Shown in pieces: positions 36,641-50,419 of a stretch of 64,000 nucleotides of DNA; the first letter of the stretch is position 1, and each line of letters begins with the position of its first letter. Source of the DNA: Megachile rotundata. Taxonomy: Eukaryota > Arthropoda > Insecta > Hymenoptera > Megachilidae. The translations under genes and the position numbers were made by a program. The notes under the pieces were generated by a model. It ran no database searches. It saw only the letters and a program-made list of their open reading frames with translations, and was not told the origin of the DNA. The stretch is taken from assembly GCF_050947335.1 (NCBI RefSeq), contig NC_134984.1, positions 12,629,926-12,693,925 of the forward strand, given 5' to 3'.

Positions 36641-38260
36641 ATTCAAGAATTACAGAGCAAAATAAAAATCTGCAAAATTGAAGAATTTCGAAAGAAACAT
36701 AACCATAAATCTTCTGTTCGACAATGAACACCGTGCGCGGAAAAAGATTGTCTGAAAGGGGGTTGTAATCGACGCAATCGAACAGGGTGGCGAGTGAAAA
36801 GAAGTCGAGGGTTGACGGGGATGGAAACGAAATGTGGGCCGGGCCACAGGGTGGATGTTAATAACAATAATGAAGGTGAAATAAGGGGAAATGGGGCTCG
36901 GGAGAAATTCACGGTCTCGTAATAAATTCAGGGTGAAGCAGCCATTCCATTTGCGGCTGAACGAGTAGAAGAGGACCGAGGAAGGGATAGCTACCGGTGA
37001 ATCGTCTCGTCTAGAAACGTTGGGTGACTGGACCACGAAAATGGAATTCCGTTGCTATCCGGTGATCTATGCTCATACGATGGTTGTATCCTTCACCAAG
37101 AAAGAATTGATAGAAATAAATGAGGGGCTTTATCTCCCTTTTGTCTAAATTAAATACGACGATCGCTTATGATCATTTCTTCCCTCTTCTTTCGGGTCTG
37201 GACCTTTGCGTAAAACCAGCGATAAATCTGTTGCTTCGTACACATACAACTTTCAGTCAGCGTGAACCGACATATTTTGAAGGGAAGATAATGTAACTTT
37301 GTGAGAACCTCTTAAGTGCAAAACACACCCTGGAGGCTTCAAAATGATACGCAACTTTGAGGCTAGAGGGTTGCTGCGAGATTCAAACGTTCTCTCGCGA
37401 TTCATAAAAATGGAAATTTATAAGCATACTTTCTGTACGTCGATTAAACGACGATAATCATTAGGATTTCAACAAGTGAATATAAGTGAAGAAATGAATT
37501 TGATTACAGACTAGAGTTTATCAATTTAACACTTAATCTTATAATCTATTATTTTTCATTACCTATTACACTATTATTATTTATCATTTCTCAAACTTCA
37601 TACGCGTTCAGTGTATTTTATTACCACCGTTTTCTTCCTAAACGTAATACGTCACATATCTTCAGAATCGAATCCAAGGGTAACCCAACAACCAATTAAG
37701 GAACAAAGAAGAAGAATCGAACCGTGAAAATATCCAGCCACGGAATAAAAGCTTTCGCCACAGCAGACGCGTAGACGCGCGAACAATTTCGATTGTAAGT
37801 GCGAGGAAGAATCGGTAAGCCCATTGCAGGTTGACAAAGGGTCAAGAATGGCTTTGAATCAGCCGGTGCACAACAGTCGCGAACACGTACGCAACGCGGG
37901 TCCAGAGTAAATTTTATCGTGGCGACGTACACGCCGGTGAATCGTTCGAGCGGTTTCTCACGATGGATTTCCTTTTCTGCGTGGCTACACAGACGTAAAG
38001 ACGTGTGAAGTATGCCTTTATTCCTCGAGAAAATCGAGAACCCTCCGAGGACTCGCTGCTTTTATAAAAGGGCCCGTGAAATGCGGGCTACCGCGTCTTG
38101 GTGACCGTGGCAACCCTGGAAATATGCTCGTAATATTTCCTCGCTGGAGATATTCGATGCACTTTTTTAATATATCTTTCCGGGATATTTTCTTTATTCC
38201 CACGAATTATGGTACGGTTTCATTCGCTTCAGTTATGATGGATTTTAGGATTTTTGGTAG
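36641..38260. other. Unique sequence, no gene seen
   Basis: Minus-strand frames of 89 and 128 codons at 36,643-37,036 overlap in different frames and show no domain. A TTTATAAAAGGGCC motif at 38,062 resembles a TATA box but precedes no recognisable gene. Confidence 0.4.
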
Positions 38261-38600
38261 GTTATCAAGTTTTCAAATTTCCAAATCTTGAAGTTATTAA
38301 TTTTTCAAATTTTTCAGATTTTAATTTCTAAATTTGCAAATACCTGAATTTCTAGGTTCCCAAGTATCTATATTTTACTCTAAGTTTCTACGTGCCCAGA
38401 TTCGTAGATTCTCAAATTCGTAAATCTCCAAATTCCTAGATCTCTAAGTTGTTACATCGCCATACCTTTAAATCGCCAAGTTTCAATGTCCCAAAATTCC
38501 TAAATCACCATACTTCAAGATTCACCTAATCATTAACCCCTATTCTTGCTCTTCCAGTTCCCACACCTTCAAATCCCTAAATTCCCATTTCCCAGTATCC
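38261..38600 (-). repeat. Degenerate CCAAATTTCTAGGTTCCCA minisatellite (family D, C strand)
   Basis: Loose repeats of CAAATTTCCAAATC, GAATTTCTAGGTTCCCAAG and AATTCCTAGATCTC. They resemble a decayed form of the CCAAATTCCCTAG array at 57-58 kb. Confidence 0.6.
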
Positions 38601-41600
38601 CGCATATGCCCACGTTCTCAAACACCAAACACAAAATTCTGAAATGTACAAAAATGTCTACGAATCAACAAGTGATCGATCGTTCAATATTTTCCCTAGA
38701 GGTCCCGATTTGCTCTCGACGTTAAAGTCAGCGCGAGACAAACGCGAGAAGTAAGACAGAGAGCAAAAGGGAAGGAAATTCCTGCAAGAAGAAATTCTCT
38801 CGCGGCTACGTAGCGTTATCATTTATTCAGCACCCTATTCTCTCGACGCGCTTGATGTACCGCCACCATTTCGCCCGAGAAACACTAATCACGAGTGTCG
38901 AGCTGCTTCTCTCAACCTCTCTCGCCCTTTCTCTCGCTCTCTCTCTCCCTCTTCTTCTTCTCCGGGCTCTTTCGTCTCGAGGCGTCTCTCCGCCTTCTTA
39001 TCTAAGTCGACAGCAGGGCACAGGATACGCGACATAATTTTAGATTACAGAGACGGAGAGTTTCTTGGGGTGATTTTTGTTTACGAACACCCAAGACGCC
39101 TCGTTCATCCGGCGGAAACTCTATAAAAAGGATTTTCCACGGTGCCGGAAGTGGTCCCTCCTTGCCCGCGTGTCTCTCATCCGTTTTTGTCGCGGCGGTC
39201 TCTCTTCCTGGTCCGCCGCGAAAATGTTTGGGGCCGTAAAATTTCCTTTTAGTGCCTTCGGGGGCTTTGTACCGAGATGCCTGGCTACCCGTCCGCGATG
39301 TACAATGGGAAAAGGGAAGCTACAACGGACGTCTGAAATATTTAATATCGCGAGGTCCACCTGAAAATCTGGCTCGCCATCACCTTCTCCTACTTTTGTT
39401 CTCTCCTCCTTTCTACCTCGCGTGGCCCCGTTTCCTTCTTCCTTACTTTTACGAGCTTTAAACGTTGTCTGATTTATTTCGATGCGCCGACAATTTTTCT
39501 ATTATCGCTTCTTGCCAGTAGCAGCAATATTTTTGTAACTGTAATGCAGTACGGTGACTTAAATGCATATAATCGGTATGATTAATTGCATGCAACATGC
39601 TTTTATAATATATCATAGCGTTTGAAGATGATCATTTGGACATGAATTGTCTTAGATATTTTTCATTGATATTCCTTCATGAACATCCTCATGAAACTTC
39701 TCATGAGTCAGCACCTTCGTATCAATACTAGTATTCAATAGTAACATCCTCAATCTATCAGTACCAATCAGTACCAGTAATCTAATACCGGTATTCTAAC
39801 GCAGACACCAGAACTCAAGTATCAATACCAGTAATCCGACACTGCTATTACCGAATACTAAAACATCAATACCGTTGGCAGTGTTACAGTGCCATAATAA
39901 GTACCGATTGAAATAACCAATCATTTCAAGCGTCAACTCAATACGATCATATAGATCAGTAGAGCAGATACTCTTGATATCTGGTAGACACACGCTTCAA
40001 AGAATCAATCGACCACATTCTGTGAAACGAAGCTACGTCGAAGGAAAACACAATGTACCAGCAAAATTCCCCATGAATCGCACCAGCGATATTCCGAGGG
40101 ATGTTTTATCGGGACCAACTCTCTCGAATAAGATCGAGATAAGGAAGAGTGACGTCCCGTACCTTTTCCACGAGTCCCGTCGCGTTATTTTCGATCGGAG
40201 AAATACAGTTTCCTCGGCCTCGGTGCTTTCAAGGGAGACCATTGTAACAACGGGGGCGAAAGGACGTTTCGCGTCGCGACGCGGTTCGTAAGCTTCTCGC
40301 GAGGCACCGGGAAATTTCTGTGAATTCAGCGACAAAAGGACAGCTCGTGAATCTGTCGGTGAAAAATGCCCGGACAGACCGCGACGCCGGTGTAGCCACG
40401 TAGAAGGCGTGTACGTCGTGCCGGCGTTTCTATTGAATTTATTTCGGAGCTGGCCGGTGCACGTTGCTGATTGCATCCACGCCGAACGGGATGAACGAAG
40501 GGGTGGCTTGTACTTGGCCGTTTTGCTACCCGGTCACGTATCCCTGCATCATTTGCTATGGGTTTCATACCGGCCATAACTCTACGGATATATCCTCCAC
40601 CCCCGTCAAACCACCACCACCATCGCCGCCGCTATCCTTCGTGATCCGTACAGTTACCCTTTCCCTGCACCTAGATATCTTGCTGGGGCTGCCTCTTCAT
40701 CTAAGGCGTATTCATCGAAACCAATCCGCAGACGTGTTGCGAGACGGTGGTTGCTGCGAATTAATCAACCCTTGCGTCGAGGTCGCGTCAATCTTAAGGC
40801 GCGTCGTCGCTTTTGATTTTCTCAACCCTCTACTGTAATATTAATACGAGATGGTTCCCCGGTAATTCTGGTCCGCCAGAACATTGTTCCCCGTTGATGG
40901 CTTTCGCGAATGGGTGCCGCGACGAGGTTCGTTTACCGCACAAAAGATTTTTGTTGGATAACTAGGGGGTCTAAAAATACTTATCGGAATCTAGAGATAT
41001 TTATTTCAATCTATAGATATTTATTAGGGTCTTAGAAGGACTTCTATTTTCGGTTCGGAAACAGAGTGTCCCGTATTGAAATCGGAAAATCGTTTTCGTC
41101 GACCTGGTTCCGTTGACTTATCGAATCAGCTCGGGTTTACCCCCTCGTTGTAGCAACATAGTGCGCGTGTATTTCGAATGAACGATTCGTGTCCCGACGC
41201 CTGGCGTCTTCTCGCGTCCCTTGGACATCGTCGAATTTCTCGCCGACGAAATTCTACGAGTACAGGTAAGCAGCTCATTCTGTCAATATTGACGTTAAAC
41301 GTTCGGAACGCGAAGTGCAGTTTGCATTTGACACCCTTGACGCGTCGAGTAGCTTGCATTTAAATTTTGGATGCATGTACTCCTGTCGAAAGACGTGTAA
41401 CTTTTTGACTTTCGAAATCGATACTGTACTACATTTTGTAACGTCGACAAATTTTCCTGCAATTCTGTTACGTTACTTTGTAATCTTTTATGATTATCGT
41501 TTACTTTTGTAAGTATACTCCCTTTTATTATATTCGATTTTCTAACTTTATTTATATATCGAATCTACTTCCTAATTTTATTTTTATTATACTTAAAACA

Positions 41601-41703
41601 CTCAACGTTTCATTTTTGATTTTTTAGTTTATTACATCATAATATGTATTAATAACAAATTATTCGATTTGTACCATATAATTGTCAGGAATAAATTTAG
41701 TTA
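38601..41703. other. Unique sequence with a polypyrimidine tract
   Basis: 38,908-38,963 is almost pure C/T (TCTCTCGCTCTCTCTCTCCC and similar). 39,715-39,870 contains loose GTATCAATACCAGTAATC repeats. A possible donor ACAG/GTAAGC follows an ATG frame starting at 41,178, without a partner exon. No gene is supported. Confidence 0.4.
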
Positions 41704-42505
41704 AGTGACACACAAAGTATGTCACAACTTTTATTGTACCAACTTCATAGGACGCATAAGGTGCGTCATGATCTATGAACCACATATGATGCATAAGGTG
41801 CGTCGTGATCTACTTTATACGAACCACATATGACTCTTTACAATATACAAACCTTGTATGACGCACACGATGCGTCACGGTGTTCATTATACAAATTATA
41901 TATGACGCATAAGGTGCGTCATAGCTAACATTGTATGATTCACATGTGACACACATGGTGTGTCAGTCTCTACATTATAGAAACCACATATGACACACAT
42001 GATGCGTCATTTTCTACATTGCAGGAACCACATATGACACACATGATGCGTCATTCTCTACATTGCAGGAACCACATATGACGCACAGGGTGCGTCAGTT
42101 TTGACAATGTATGAACCACATATGACACATATGGTGTGTCAGTTTTGACAATGTATGAACCACATATGACACATATGGTGTGTCAGTTTTGACAATGTAT
42201 GAACCACATATGACACATATGGTGTGTCAGCCGTGTACATTATAAGAAACACATATGACGCACAGGGCGCGTCACTGTTAACAATGTATGAACCATATAT
42301 GACGCACATGGTGTGTCATTTTCTACATTCATAGCAACCACATATGACACACAGAGTGCAGTACTGTTGACAATGTATGAACCACATATGATGCATATGA
42401 TGTGTCAGTCTCTACATCCATAGCAACCACATATGACGCACATGATGCGTCACTATCTATATTATACGAACTCAGTGTGACGCATAGGATGCGTCAGACA
42501 TGTTA
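41704..42505. repeat. 44-bp dyad minisatellite TGACGCA-N5-TGCGTCA (family B)
   Basis: About 17 units. Each has a 19-bp inverted repeat such as TGACGCACAGGGTGCGTCA, flanked by ACCACATA upstream and a TTTTGACAATGTATGA-type spacer downstream. Three consecutive units near 42,120-42,225 are spaced exactly 44 bp apart. Several copies have both arms altered together (TGACACA with TGTGTCA). There is no open frame and no CRISPR gene. Confidence 0.92.
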
Positions 42506-45500
42506 ATACATTAACTCCGTATTCATCGTCCAATCAATCTCGTAACCGATCAATTCCGAATAGACCAGGCATCATTGCGAATCAATCGAGCATGATCGTT
42601 GCTCAGGTCTCTGTTGCTTCCGCGGCCGTTTCAGTCTATCTGTGTTCGCTACACTTCCGTGCTCGGAAAAAGCGTTCCCGATCGGCAGCACGCCCATCGA
42701 ATATCAATGCGAGCCGCGTTCGCCCCGAAAAATCGAACGTTGGATGTGTCTGTAACAAGAAGGATGGTAACACGGTCGTTGCTGCACAGGGACGAGGGGA
42801 GAAGTTAATAAGCCGGAAGGAAGGCATCGGAAACTGGCGGATAAATCGAGCGTATCTTAAATCCTCAGTCAAATTTCGACGTTTTCGTTTACCGTGTTCC
42901 GACCCTGTTTTATTTTTCTAGCATTTGTACGTGTCCCTCGGTTTCGCGCACAAATTTTACACGCTACATTTTATGACTGATAGATTTTAAAGCTGTCGCG
43001 TTGCGGAATTTTTAGCTAAAGCTCGTACAGATCTGTTGTTTCAAATAGAAATAACCTCCGCCTGGGGGACGAGCAATCATCGATTTGGTATTCATGGACG
43101 AGGGTGCTCGTACACGATTTAGGGGGCAGTTTATTAAAACAACGCGGCCTCCGTTACGATCATCGCGAATGCAGAGTGTGTACCGTAAGCTTACGGCTTC
43201 GAATCGCTGCTGTAACGATACGTACACTTGGTAAATCCTTTTGTAGCTACTACGTGCTTGTTGAAGGAAACAACTGCAATAATGCGACCGTAAATTCAAA
43301 TTATTGCGGCTGCTGCAAGATCTTTGCTACCGCCATCTCTGCTATCTGCAGCGAACTGCTCTAAGGGTTGCTTTTCTCGTCTTTGCGTGTTCTTAACCCT
43401 CAACGTTTCTGTTAATTATACTTTCCAACTGTAAACGCGTACATCTTTCATCCGACTTCGAGTGAATTTTCCTTCTGCTTGAAATATTAAATAAAATCTT
43501 TTCTCTTTAATATCGAAAAAAATGGTTAAAAGCAAATAGAAATTTAATAAATACGGCAACAGCTGGGGGCTGTTAATTCCAGGAAAATTTATTTAATTTA
43601 TGTGTTAGTCAATTTAAAATATAAATGTGTAATTTGTACACAGAGACATTTTTTTTCACAATGATAAGTTTTAAAGATGCAGTAAAACTATTTGGGGATG
43701 TAATTAGAAATGACTGAAGCTAAGTAACAACCGTTAGAAATGATTTCCAATGGTCATGTTTATTACTGAATCAATTTCCAACGTTTAACCATTTTTAATT
43801 ACTTCGTCCTTTTAAAAATATCGATTCACCCGAACTGCTTACCTTTGTAGAGTAAAAATTCCTAAATCCTCAAATTTGAAAACTATAAATTGTTTTTGAA
43901 AACTTTGAGCACAATTTGAAGATCCGAGTTGCCTGAGTGTCTAAAGGAAAATAGGTTTGCGAACCGATTCAGCAGCGCAATCGATAAGTCTTTATCATGG
44001 CGAAGAAATCACTAGCCCATACATTCTTGATTCTTCTTTCGACGTTTATCGTGTCACGGGACATCGGGTTACTTCTGTTCGCGAATGTGGAGCGCGATAA
44101 ATATTAATGAGGCGGCAGTCATTGCACCGGAACGAAACACGAGGAACTATCTGTGTGCGGATACGTGCACCACACTCGAGCAGACACACGCGTGTCCGCA
44201 AGATGTGTACACAAGATTTACCGTCTTGAAACGCAATCTCGGCTAGATGGTTACCTGCGGTGCACGATACACGACTGCAACGTTCTCTCCTATCTAAATA
44301 ATTACGGCGTCGTGAACGACGTTCGCTCACCCTGTTTACAGCCCTACTCTCCACACCAGGCTAAAATGAGGACCGTTCACAATTAAGTCAGAAAATCAGA
44401 GTTCACCTTAGACAATTACACGGCTCGGTTGAAGCAATCGTGCGCGATTAGGATCAGCATATGTTGCTTCGGAGATATGTTACACCTTCAGGGTTAATAA
44501 TGAGCTGGTATTTTGTTACGTTTTAGAAAGATATACCTATTTACATGTACAGAGATGAATTAGTCCAAATCTTTAACCTCTTTTTGCTTCGTGCAAAAAG
44601 ATTTTTGCTTGTTTATATTTTAGAAATATACATATTTGCTTGTTTATTTATATACATTATGTGAAGTAGTCAAAATTGAACTTTTTGTTTGGAACAGTTA
44701 TACATTTGTAAAGTAGGCAATGATAGAACGTATCGTATCAAGGATAAATAATCTTCTCATCAATCATCAGAGTCGGATCAGAGCTCATCAATTATGATTG
44801 TAGAGCAGGATGAAACACACCCCTTGGCCATCATTTTCAAAGCATCTGTCTGTGGCGTGTTGCTTGTTTACGTCAATATTCCCTTCGTTCGAGCGGAACC
44901 ATAATAGACTAAGTTCATTCGAGGAGCAAATCCTCCACAAATATCTTACTAAAAGATATTTGGTATCTTACCAAAAGATATTTGGTAAGAATTACACTAT
45001 TTTTTGTCTCACATTTATCTACACACTAAATTTACAATTGTGAAATAAAATAAAATTACGTTTCTCAATTTTTTAATCAACATCCCTTAAAGAAAAATGA
45101 GAACCGCAACGAGCAATAACCTTATATTGACCTGCAGGTATACTTCATGAAGGCATGCACGTTTATGATCACAAATTTCAGTCATCAAAGAAATTGAACA
45201 CTTCTCGTGCAGAACGACTACAAAACCAAAGAAAGTGGAGGAACGGAGACTCGAGTAAAATGGAAAATACAGCTGGCAGTAAAAACCGGTGATCGTTTTT
45301 TTGTTTCATTTTCATTTTCCACTTATTCTCCCCATAATTCGTATTCGCCCTATTAAACGTTGCATACATGGTCCTCGAAAGGAACCGACGACCATTTGGA
45401 TTTTTATTTTCGCTCGAACGCTCGACAAACAGTCCAGAATGAAGCGGAGGAAATTCGAATTCCCAACCCTCCCTTTAATTGCACGATTTCCGCTGCTAGA

Positions 45501-46189
45501 TTGCTCTTTGTCCGGGAAGGCAAGACGATTCGATTTTTTAGGTTTCTAAAATGGTTTCGCGCGAAGGGAATCTCGCTCGGCCATATAGCGAGACTGTACC
45601 GTAATATTAACTTTGAACAATCAAACATAGCATCGTTTATATTTTATTCGTATTTATTCATGTATTATTCATGCAGGAATACATTGTTAATATTTTGTGT
45701 GGTGTTTGAGTTTACTTAAGTAAAATATTCAATAGGAGATTTTAGTTTTACAAATTTTTATCGAACAAGTATTTTTTAAATGATAAAACTTTTCATCAAG
45801 GGCGAAAAGGAAACAGAAGACTTTCAAGATACGAAGAAATGGCATTTCGCTCCGAAAATATCCCCTTTCTTAATTATATTCCTCGCTTGGGGAGAGATCG
45901 TATTGGTCCGTGAAAATTGTATCGGGCTTCATTGGAAATACATTAACGCTGTCGCATTCCCAAGACGAATGCTGCTCACGTCGCGATACAGATTCGACGG
46001 GCTTCAAATAAAAATTTTCAGGAAATTACTGAAAGCAAAAGAAGCCGGTGCGGAACTTTACGTAATAGCAGATTGACTCGTATCGATTCCTCGTGATACT
46101 ACAACGCGGAAAAGAATCTCTTACATCTGGATACTTTCTGTGTGCATTACAGGTTCCGTTTCACGTGAATTTTAAGATATACAGAAAAT
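42506..46189. other. Unique sequence, no supported gene
   Basis: A 109-codon ATG frame at 42,592-42,921 begins with a mildly hydrophobic stretch and is otherwise very basic. Other overlapping frames (43,012-43,364, 44,046-44,386, 45,289-45,719) show no domain or paired splice sites. 43,480-43,870 and 44,500-44,720 are AT-rich. Confidence 0.4.
44967..44989. repeat. Short perfect hairpin with 9-bp arms
   Basis: Arms CTTACCAAA and TTTGGTAAG are separated by five bases. An adjacent diverged copy just upstream (CTTACTAAAAGATATTTGG) makes it a local tandem duplication of the same element. Confidence 0.75.
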
Positions 46190-47035
46190 GTTTGATAATA
46201 TTATAGTAAAATAGTAATATTGATAAAATAATAAACAACTAGTAAAATAATAAAATAGCAAAGTAGCTAAATAATACAATGTTGAATTAACAAAATCGTA
46301 AATGGTAAACTAATCAAATATCACAATAAGCAACTAGTAAAATAATAAAATAATAAACATACAAAATAATAAAATAATGAATTAGTAAAATAATAAAATA
46401 GTAAACTAGTACGATAATAAAATAGTGAACTGGTAAAATAATAAAATAGTAAACTAACAGAGTCATAAAATGATGAAGCAGTAGAATAATAAGTCAGTAA
46501 ATTAGTAAAATAATAAGATAACAAACTAATAAAATAATAAAATAATAAACTATCAAAATAATAAAATAATGAATTAGTGAAATAATAAAATAGTAAAATA
46601 GTAAACAAGTACGTTAATGAAATAGTAAACTAACAGAATAGTAAAATGATGAATCAGTAAAATAATAAGACAGTAAATTAGTAAAATTCTAAGATAATAA
46701 ACTAGTACAATAATAAAATAGTCAACTGGTGAAATAATAAAATAGTAAAGTACTAAAATAATAAAATGATGAATTAGTAAAATAATAAAATAGTAACTTA
46801 GTAAAATAATAAGATAATAAATTGGTAAAATAATAAAATACTAAACTAGCAAAATAACAAAATTGTGAACTAATAAAATAATGGTGAACCGCTAAAATAA
46901 GATAATAAACCAGCAAAGTAAAAAAGTAGTAATCTAATAAACTAGTAAAGTAAAAGAACAGTAAACTAATAAACCAATAAAATAGTAATCCAGCAAAATA
47001 ATAAAACAGCAAACAAAGAAGGTAAAGTGCCAAAA
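46190..47035. repeat. 24-bp AT-rich minisatellite (AAAATAATAAAATAGTAAAC)
   Basis: Repeats of AAAATAATAAAATAGTAAACTAGT and variants with 8-bp subperiodicity (TAATAAAA, TAGTAAAC). Antisense frames read as tyrosine/phenylalanine-rich repeats (YYFTNSLFYYF), which is an artefact of composition. Confidence 0.9.
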
Positions 47036-48504
47036 TAAACCCCGAAATCGATAAAACTATTCGAACAGAATAATAAAGTTGGAATAAAACCTATATAAAT
47101 CTCAGTACCACCGAAACAAAAACCTCCGTGGATGTTACAAATCCCCGATATCGATTTACGTAAACTTCGAGTGGCCCTAACGAAGAAAATGTAAAAAAAT
47201 ACTGGGCTCAAAGAGGAGAACGACGAGGACGGATCATCAACGAGTACTTTTCTCAGACTAGTACGAATGACGAGCATTGCTCGATATCGTTGCCTATCCA
47301 TTTCAAACGCTCGAACCATCATTCCCACCTCTTCTCACCCTCGTATAAATTCTCGATCGACGCTTTCAACCGGTATACATCGGCGAATATAACGGAGAAG
47401 TGTGATGTACGGGGTGCGAAAAGGACCCTCTCCCTTTCTGCGTTGTGGACAAACGAGCGAAGGGTGCGGGCGACGTTCCATCGCTCCCATCGCGATTTTG
47501 ACCGGAAAATGGTGAACGGTTAGATTGATAAACGAGTAGATACTTTGGAAATGAATGGAAAGGGAAAAGAACAGCTGTTAGAAGTCTATGAGAAGTCAAA
47601 GCATCGAGGAAAATCTGTTGTCAAATTTACAAACTGTGCTATACAAATGTGAACATTAATTTCATTCCGTTTTTAATTTTTGCTCGAATAAAATAGTAAA
47701 GACGTGCCGCAAACGTACGTATTTCCTCCCTAATATTGGCATAATTTGTCGCTGAACCGCAGCCCCTCGTTTTCATCCCCGTTACACGAATATCAAGCGT
47801 TTATACGATGATCAAAAGCTTCGCCTTTGGTGCTGTTAATGAGAAAGAAGCTCATAAATTTCATTGGCTCAATGAGAATGGGTGGGGTTGCCATGAAATT
47901 CATTACAATACGTTCGCTTTATCGAGCTCCCTTCTTAATTGCCGTTTTACATGGCTTCGATGTTCCCGTCCTTACGACGAGTTTTCAACTAAAATATATC
48001 GTTCCCTTCGATACTCCCGAGGTTTCCTCAATTTCACGACATTCCGAAGTAATGCAAAAAATATTTGCATTTAAGAAAATGTAATTACGTAAGAAGATCT
48101 TTTTCAAACGAACTGTATACTGCTTTCAAAGGGTTAAAAAGCACTCGAACGAGCCGCGTTCCGTTCGCCCATGAAACTCAGACGACACGAATGCATCTAA
48201 ACTTTTGATCGGTACAGTGGTATTCGAGCGTATACTCGCACGCGTACGTGTAAGTTCGCTTTACAGGTTGCTGATATATCCAATATATCGCGCGAGCATT
48301 CGTAGCCAGCGAAGCGTTTTCAAATCGTGCCCTGTTCGCTTCAACTTCTTTCGTACACGTCGAAATCACAAAATTTTTATGGATGCCAATGAAAAATTGG
48401 AGTATTCGGAGCGTTGTTAAAGCAATTAATTTAAAACGTTCTCCAAACAGAGTAATAACACAAATTTCGAGATATTTCGACACTGTTGGTGTTTCTGTTA
48501 AAAA
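47036..48504. other. Unique sequence, no gene seen
   Basis: Overlapping frames at 47,290-48,084 and 48,178-48,420 carry no recognised domain and no paired splice sites. Confidence 0.4.
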
Positions 48505-49105
48505 ATTTGAGTTTGGGGGATTAGGGAGATTTGCGAAATTTGGGGAATTTGGGAAAATTGGGAATTTTAAGATTTTTGGGAATGTTGAAAATTTGTGGAA
48601 TTTGGGAATTTGGGAATTTGGGGATTTGGGGATTTGGGGATTTGGGGATTTGGGGAATTTTGGGATTTTGGGAATTTTAGAAATTTTGGGAATCTTGGGA
48701 ATTTTGGGAATTTCGCAAATTTTGGGAATTTTGGGAATTTGTGGAATTTGTGGAATTTGTGGAATTTGGGAATTTGGGATTTTGGGGATTTGGGGAATTT
48801 TGGGAATTTTAGAAATTTTGGGAATTGTGGGAATCTTGGGAATTTTTGGAATTTTTGGAATTTTTGGAATTTGGGAATTTATGGAATTTGTGGAATTTGG
48901 GGATTTGGGGATTTGGGGAATTTTGGGATTTTGGGATTTTGGGATTTTGGGAATTTTGGAAATTCTGGGAATCTTGGGAATTTCGCAAATTTTGGGAATT
49001 TTAGAAATTTTGAAAATCCTGGAAATTTTAGGAATTTTAAGAACTTGAGGAATTGTGGAATTTCAGGAAATTGGAAAATTTGGAAATTTTGGGAATCTGG
49101 GAATT
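48505..49105 (+). repeat. G-rich GGGAATTTTGGGAATTTG minisatellite (family D)
   Basis: Runs of GGGAATTTT, GGGGATTTG, GGAATTTGT and GGGATTTTG are mixed without one fixed period. The array has few stop codons, giving spurious frames of 221 and 174 codons (GILGILEILGILGI and GNFGNFWNFWN patterns). GGG runs separated by 4-6 bases can form G-quadruplexes. Confidence 0.92.
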
Positions 49106-50419
49106 TCATACATTACTAATTTGAAAATTTAAAGACAGAAATATAGAAATTTAGCAATATCGACCCTTTCCAACATAAAACTCCACAATTCAAAAATTCA
49201 AAAATTTCAAATTTCAGAAGTTTGTTAAAAAATGTAAGTTTTTGTCGAACTTCGTTGTTTCCCGAATTCAATTCCCGAAACATAACCACTTTAATTGCTT
49301 CGTGAGATAACGCGGCAGAGACACACGAGTTAGAAAATTTTTGTATTTCCACTCGAAAGTTCGACAGTAGTTATTTTTCCTCTCTCGAATTGAATCGAGT
49401 CGTCGTTTTACTCGTTTCGTGTTTCGCGGTGATCATCCTTGATCTGAACTCCGGGATTACGTACCGTTCCCCGTGGGATTCGACGCATCTGCGGAAGCGT
49501 CGCTAATTGCACCGGTAACTTTGGGATTTTCGGAAATTCGTCAGCCGTTCTCGATAGAGGGATTCGTTGTTTTCTCGTCACTGATATAACTCTTTGCGGT
49601 CGCTCGAAATTGCTGCGCGATTCAATCAAACTTTCCTAAAAAAAACACTTCATTCTTTTTTCACGAATAAAACGTTTCTTCAACTTCTTTTCAAATTCTA
49701 AATCGTATGGAGGAATAAATCTTTGTATTTACATATCATATTTATTTATTTATTTATGTTTAGAAACTTTATTTATTTATTCCTAGAAACGTTATTTGAT
49801 TTCATTGCAGGCTAACCTAACTTGTCAACGACTTAACAGCGAAAGATTAATTAATAAAATTCTTAATGTGTGAATAATATATCCCTATAGAACAAAGAGC
49901 ATTCGAGGAGCAGAAACAGTTTAATTTCTATTTAACCCGAGTTAGAGGTCAATGAGGAAGAAAGGAAGAATAGATTCAGCGCAGTTAAACGTTAAATAGT
50001 AAAGAGTTAATGTTGCGAGGTAAATTCTCGTTTACTCAGCTCGCAGGCCTTCTCGAAAGTTTCACAGATTCGAGGGGTGGTTGCGTTGCCGAAAAGACAA
50101 AAGCTAGATTCCTTAATCTTCCGAGTACAAGAACGCCCTCTCGAGTGCAATTTTCGTTCCCGTTCAAGGATCACGAGACGCTGAAACTAGTCGCTGAACC
50201 GAAACTCAACCGGTAAGCAATTCCGTTTCCCTTAAATCGAGACCATTGTTTCAACCCCGGAGAACACGGTCGTCCTGAATAGAAGAAACGACTTGAATAT
50301 TCGTGTCGCGAGTATCTCGAATTTTATCAGTTCTACAAGGCGAAACTTACGAAAAATAATATTCGTATAAAATCGTGCACAAAACTTGTTCAACGAATAC
50401 CTTCACTGATTTTACGTGA
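49106..50419. other. Unique sequence, possible donor at 50,213
   Basis: A 68-codon ATG frame at 50,010-50,216 runs into CCG/GTAAGC, a plausible donor, but its end phase (2) does not match the exon at 63.26 kb and no other support was seen. Confidence 0.35.

Noticed and set aside
38063..38070. TATA box
   Set aside because: TATAAAAG in GC flanks is a good match, but there is no initiator about 30 bp downstream and no gene follows.
41178..41268. Possible first exon ending at ACAG/GTAAGC
   Set aside because: A short ATG frame before a good-looking donor, with no promoter and no partner exon.
42592..42921. 109-codon ATG frame with a hydrophobic start
   Set aside because: A mildly hydrophobic amino end followed by an arginine/serine-rich tail is what CG-rich random sequence produces; there is no other support.
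50010..50212. Possible first exon ending at CCG/GTAAGC
   Set aside because: Its end phase is 2, incompatible with the phase-1 exon at 63.26 kb, and the peptide has no recognisable feature.
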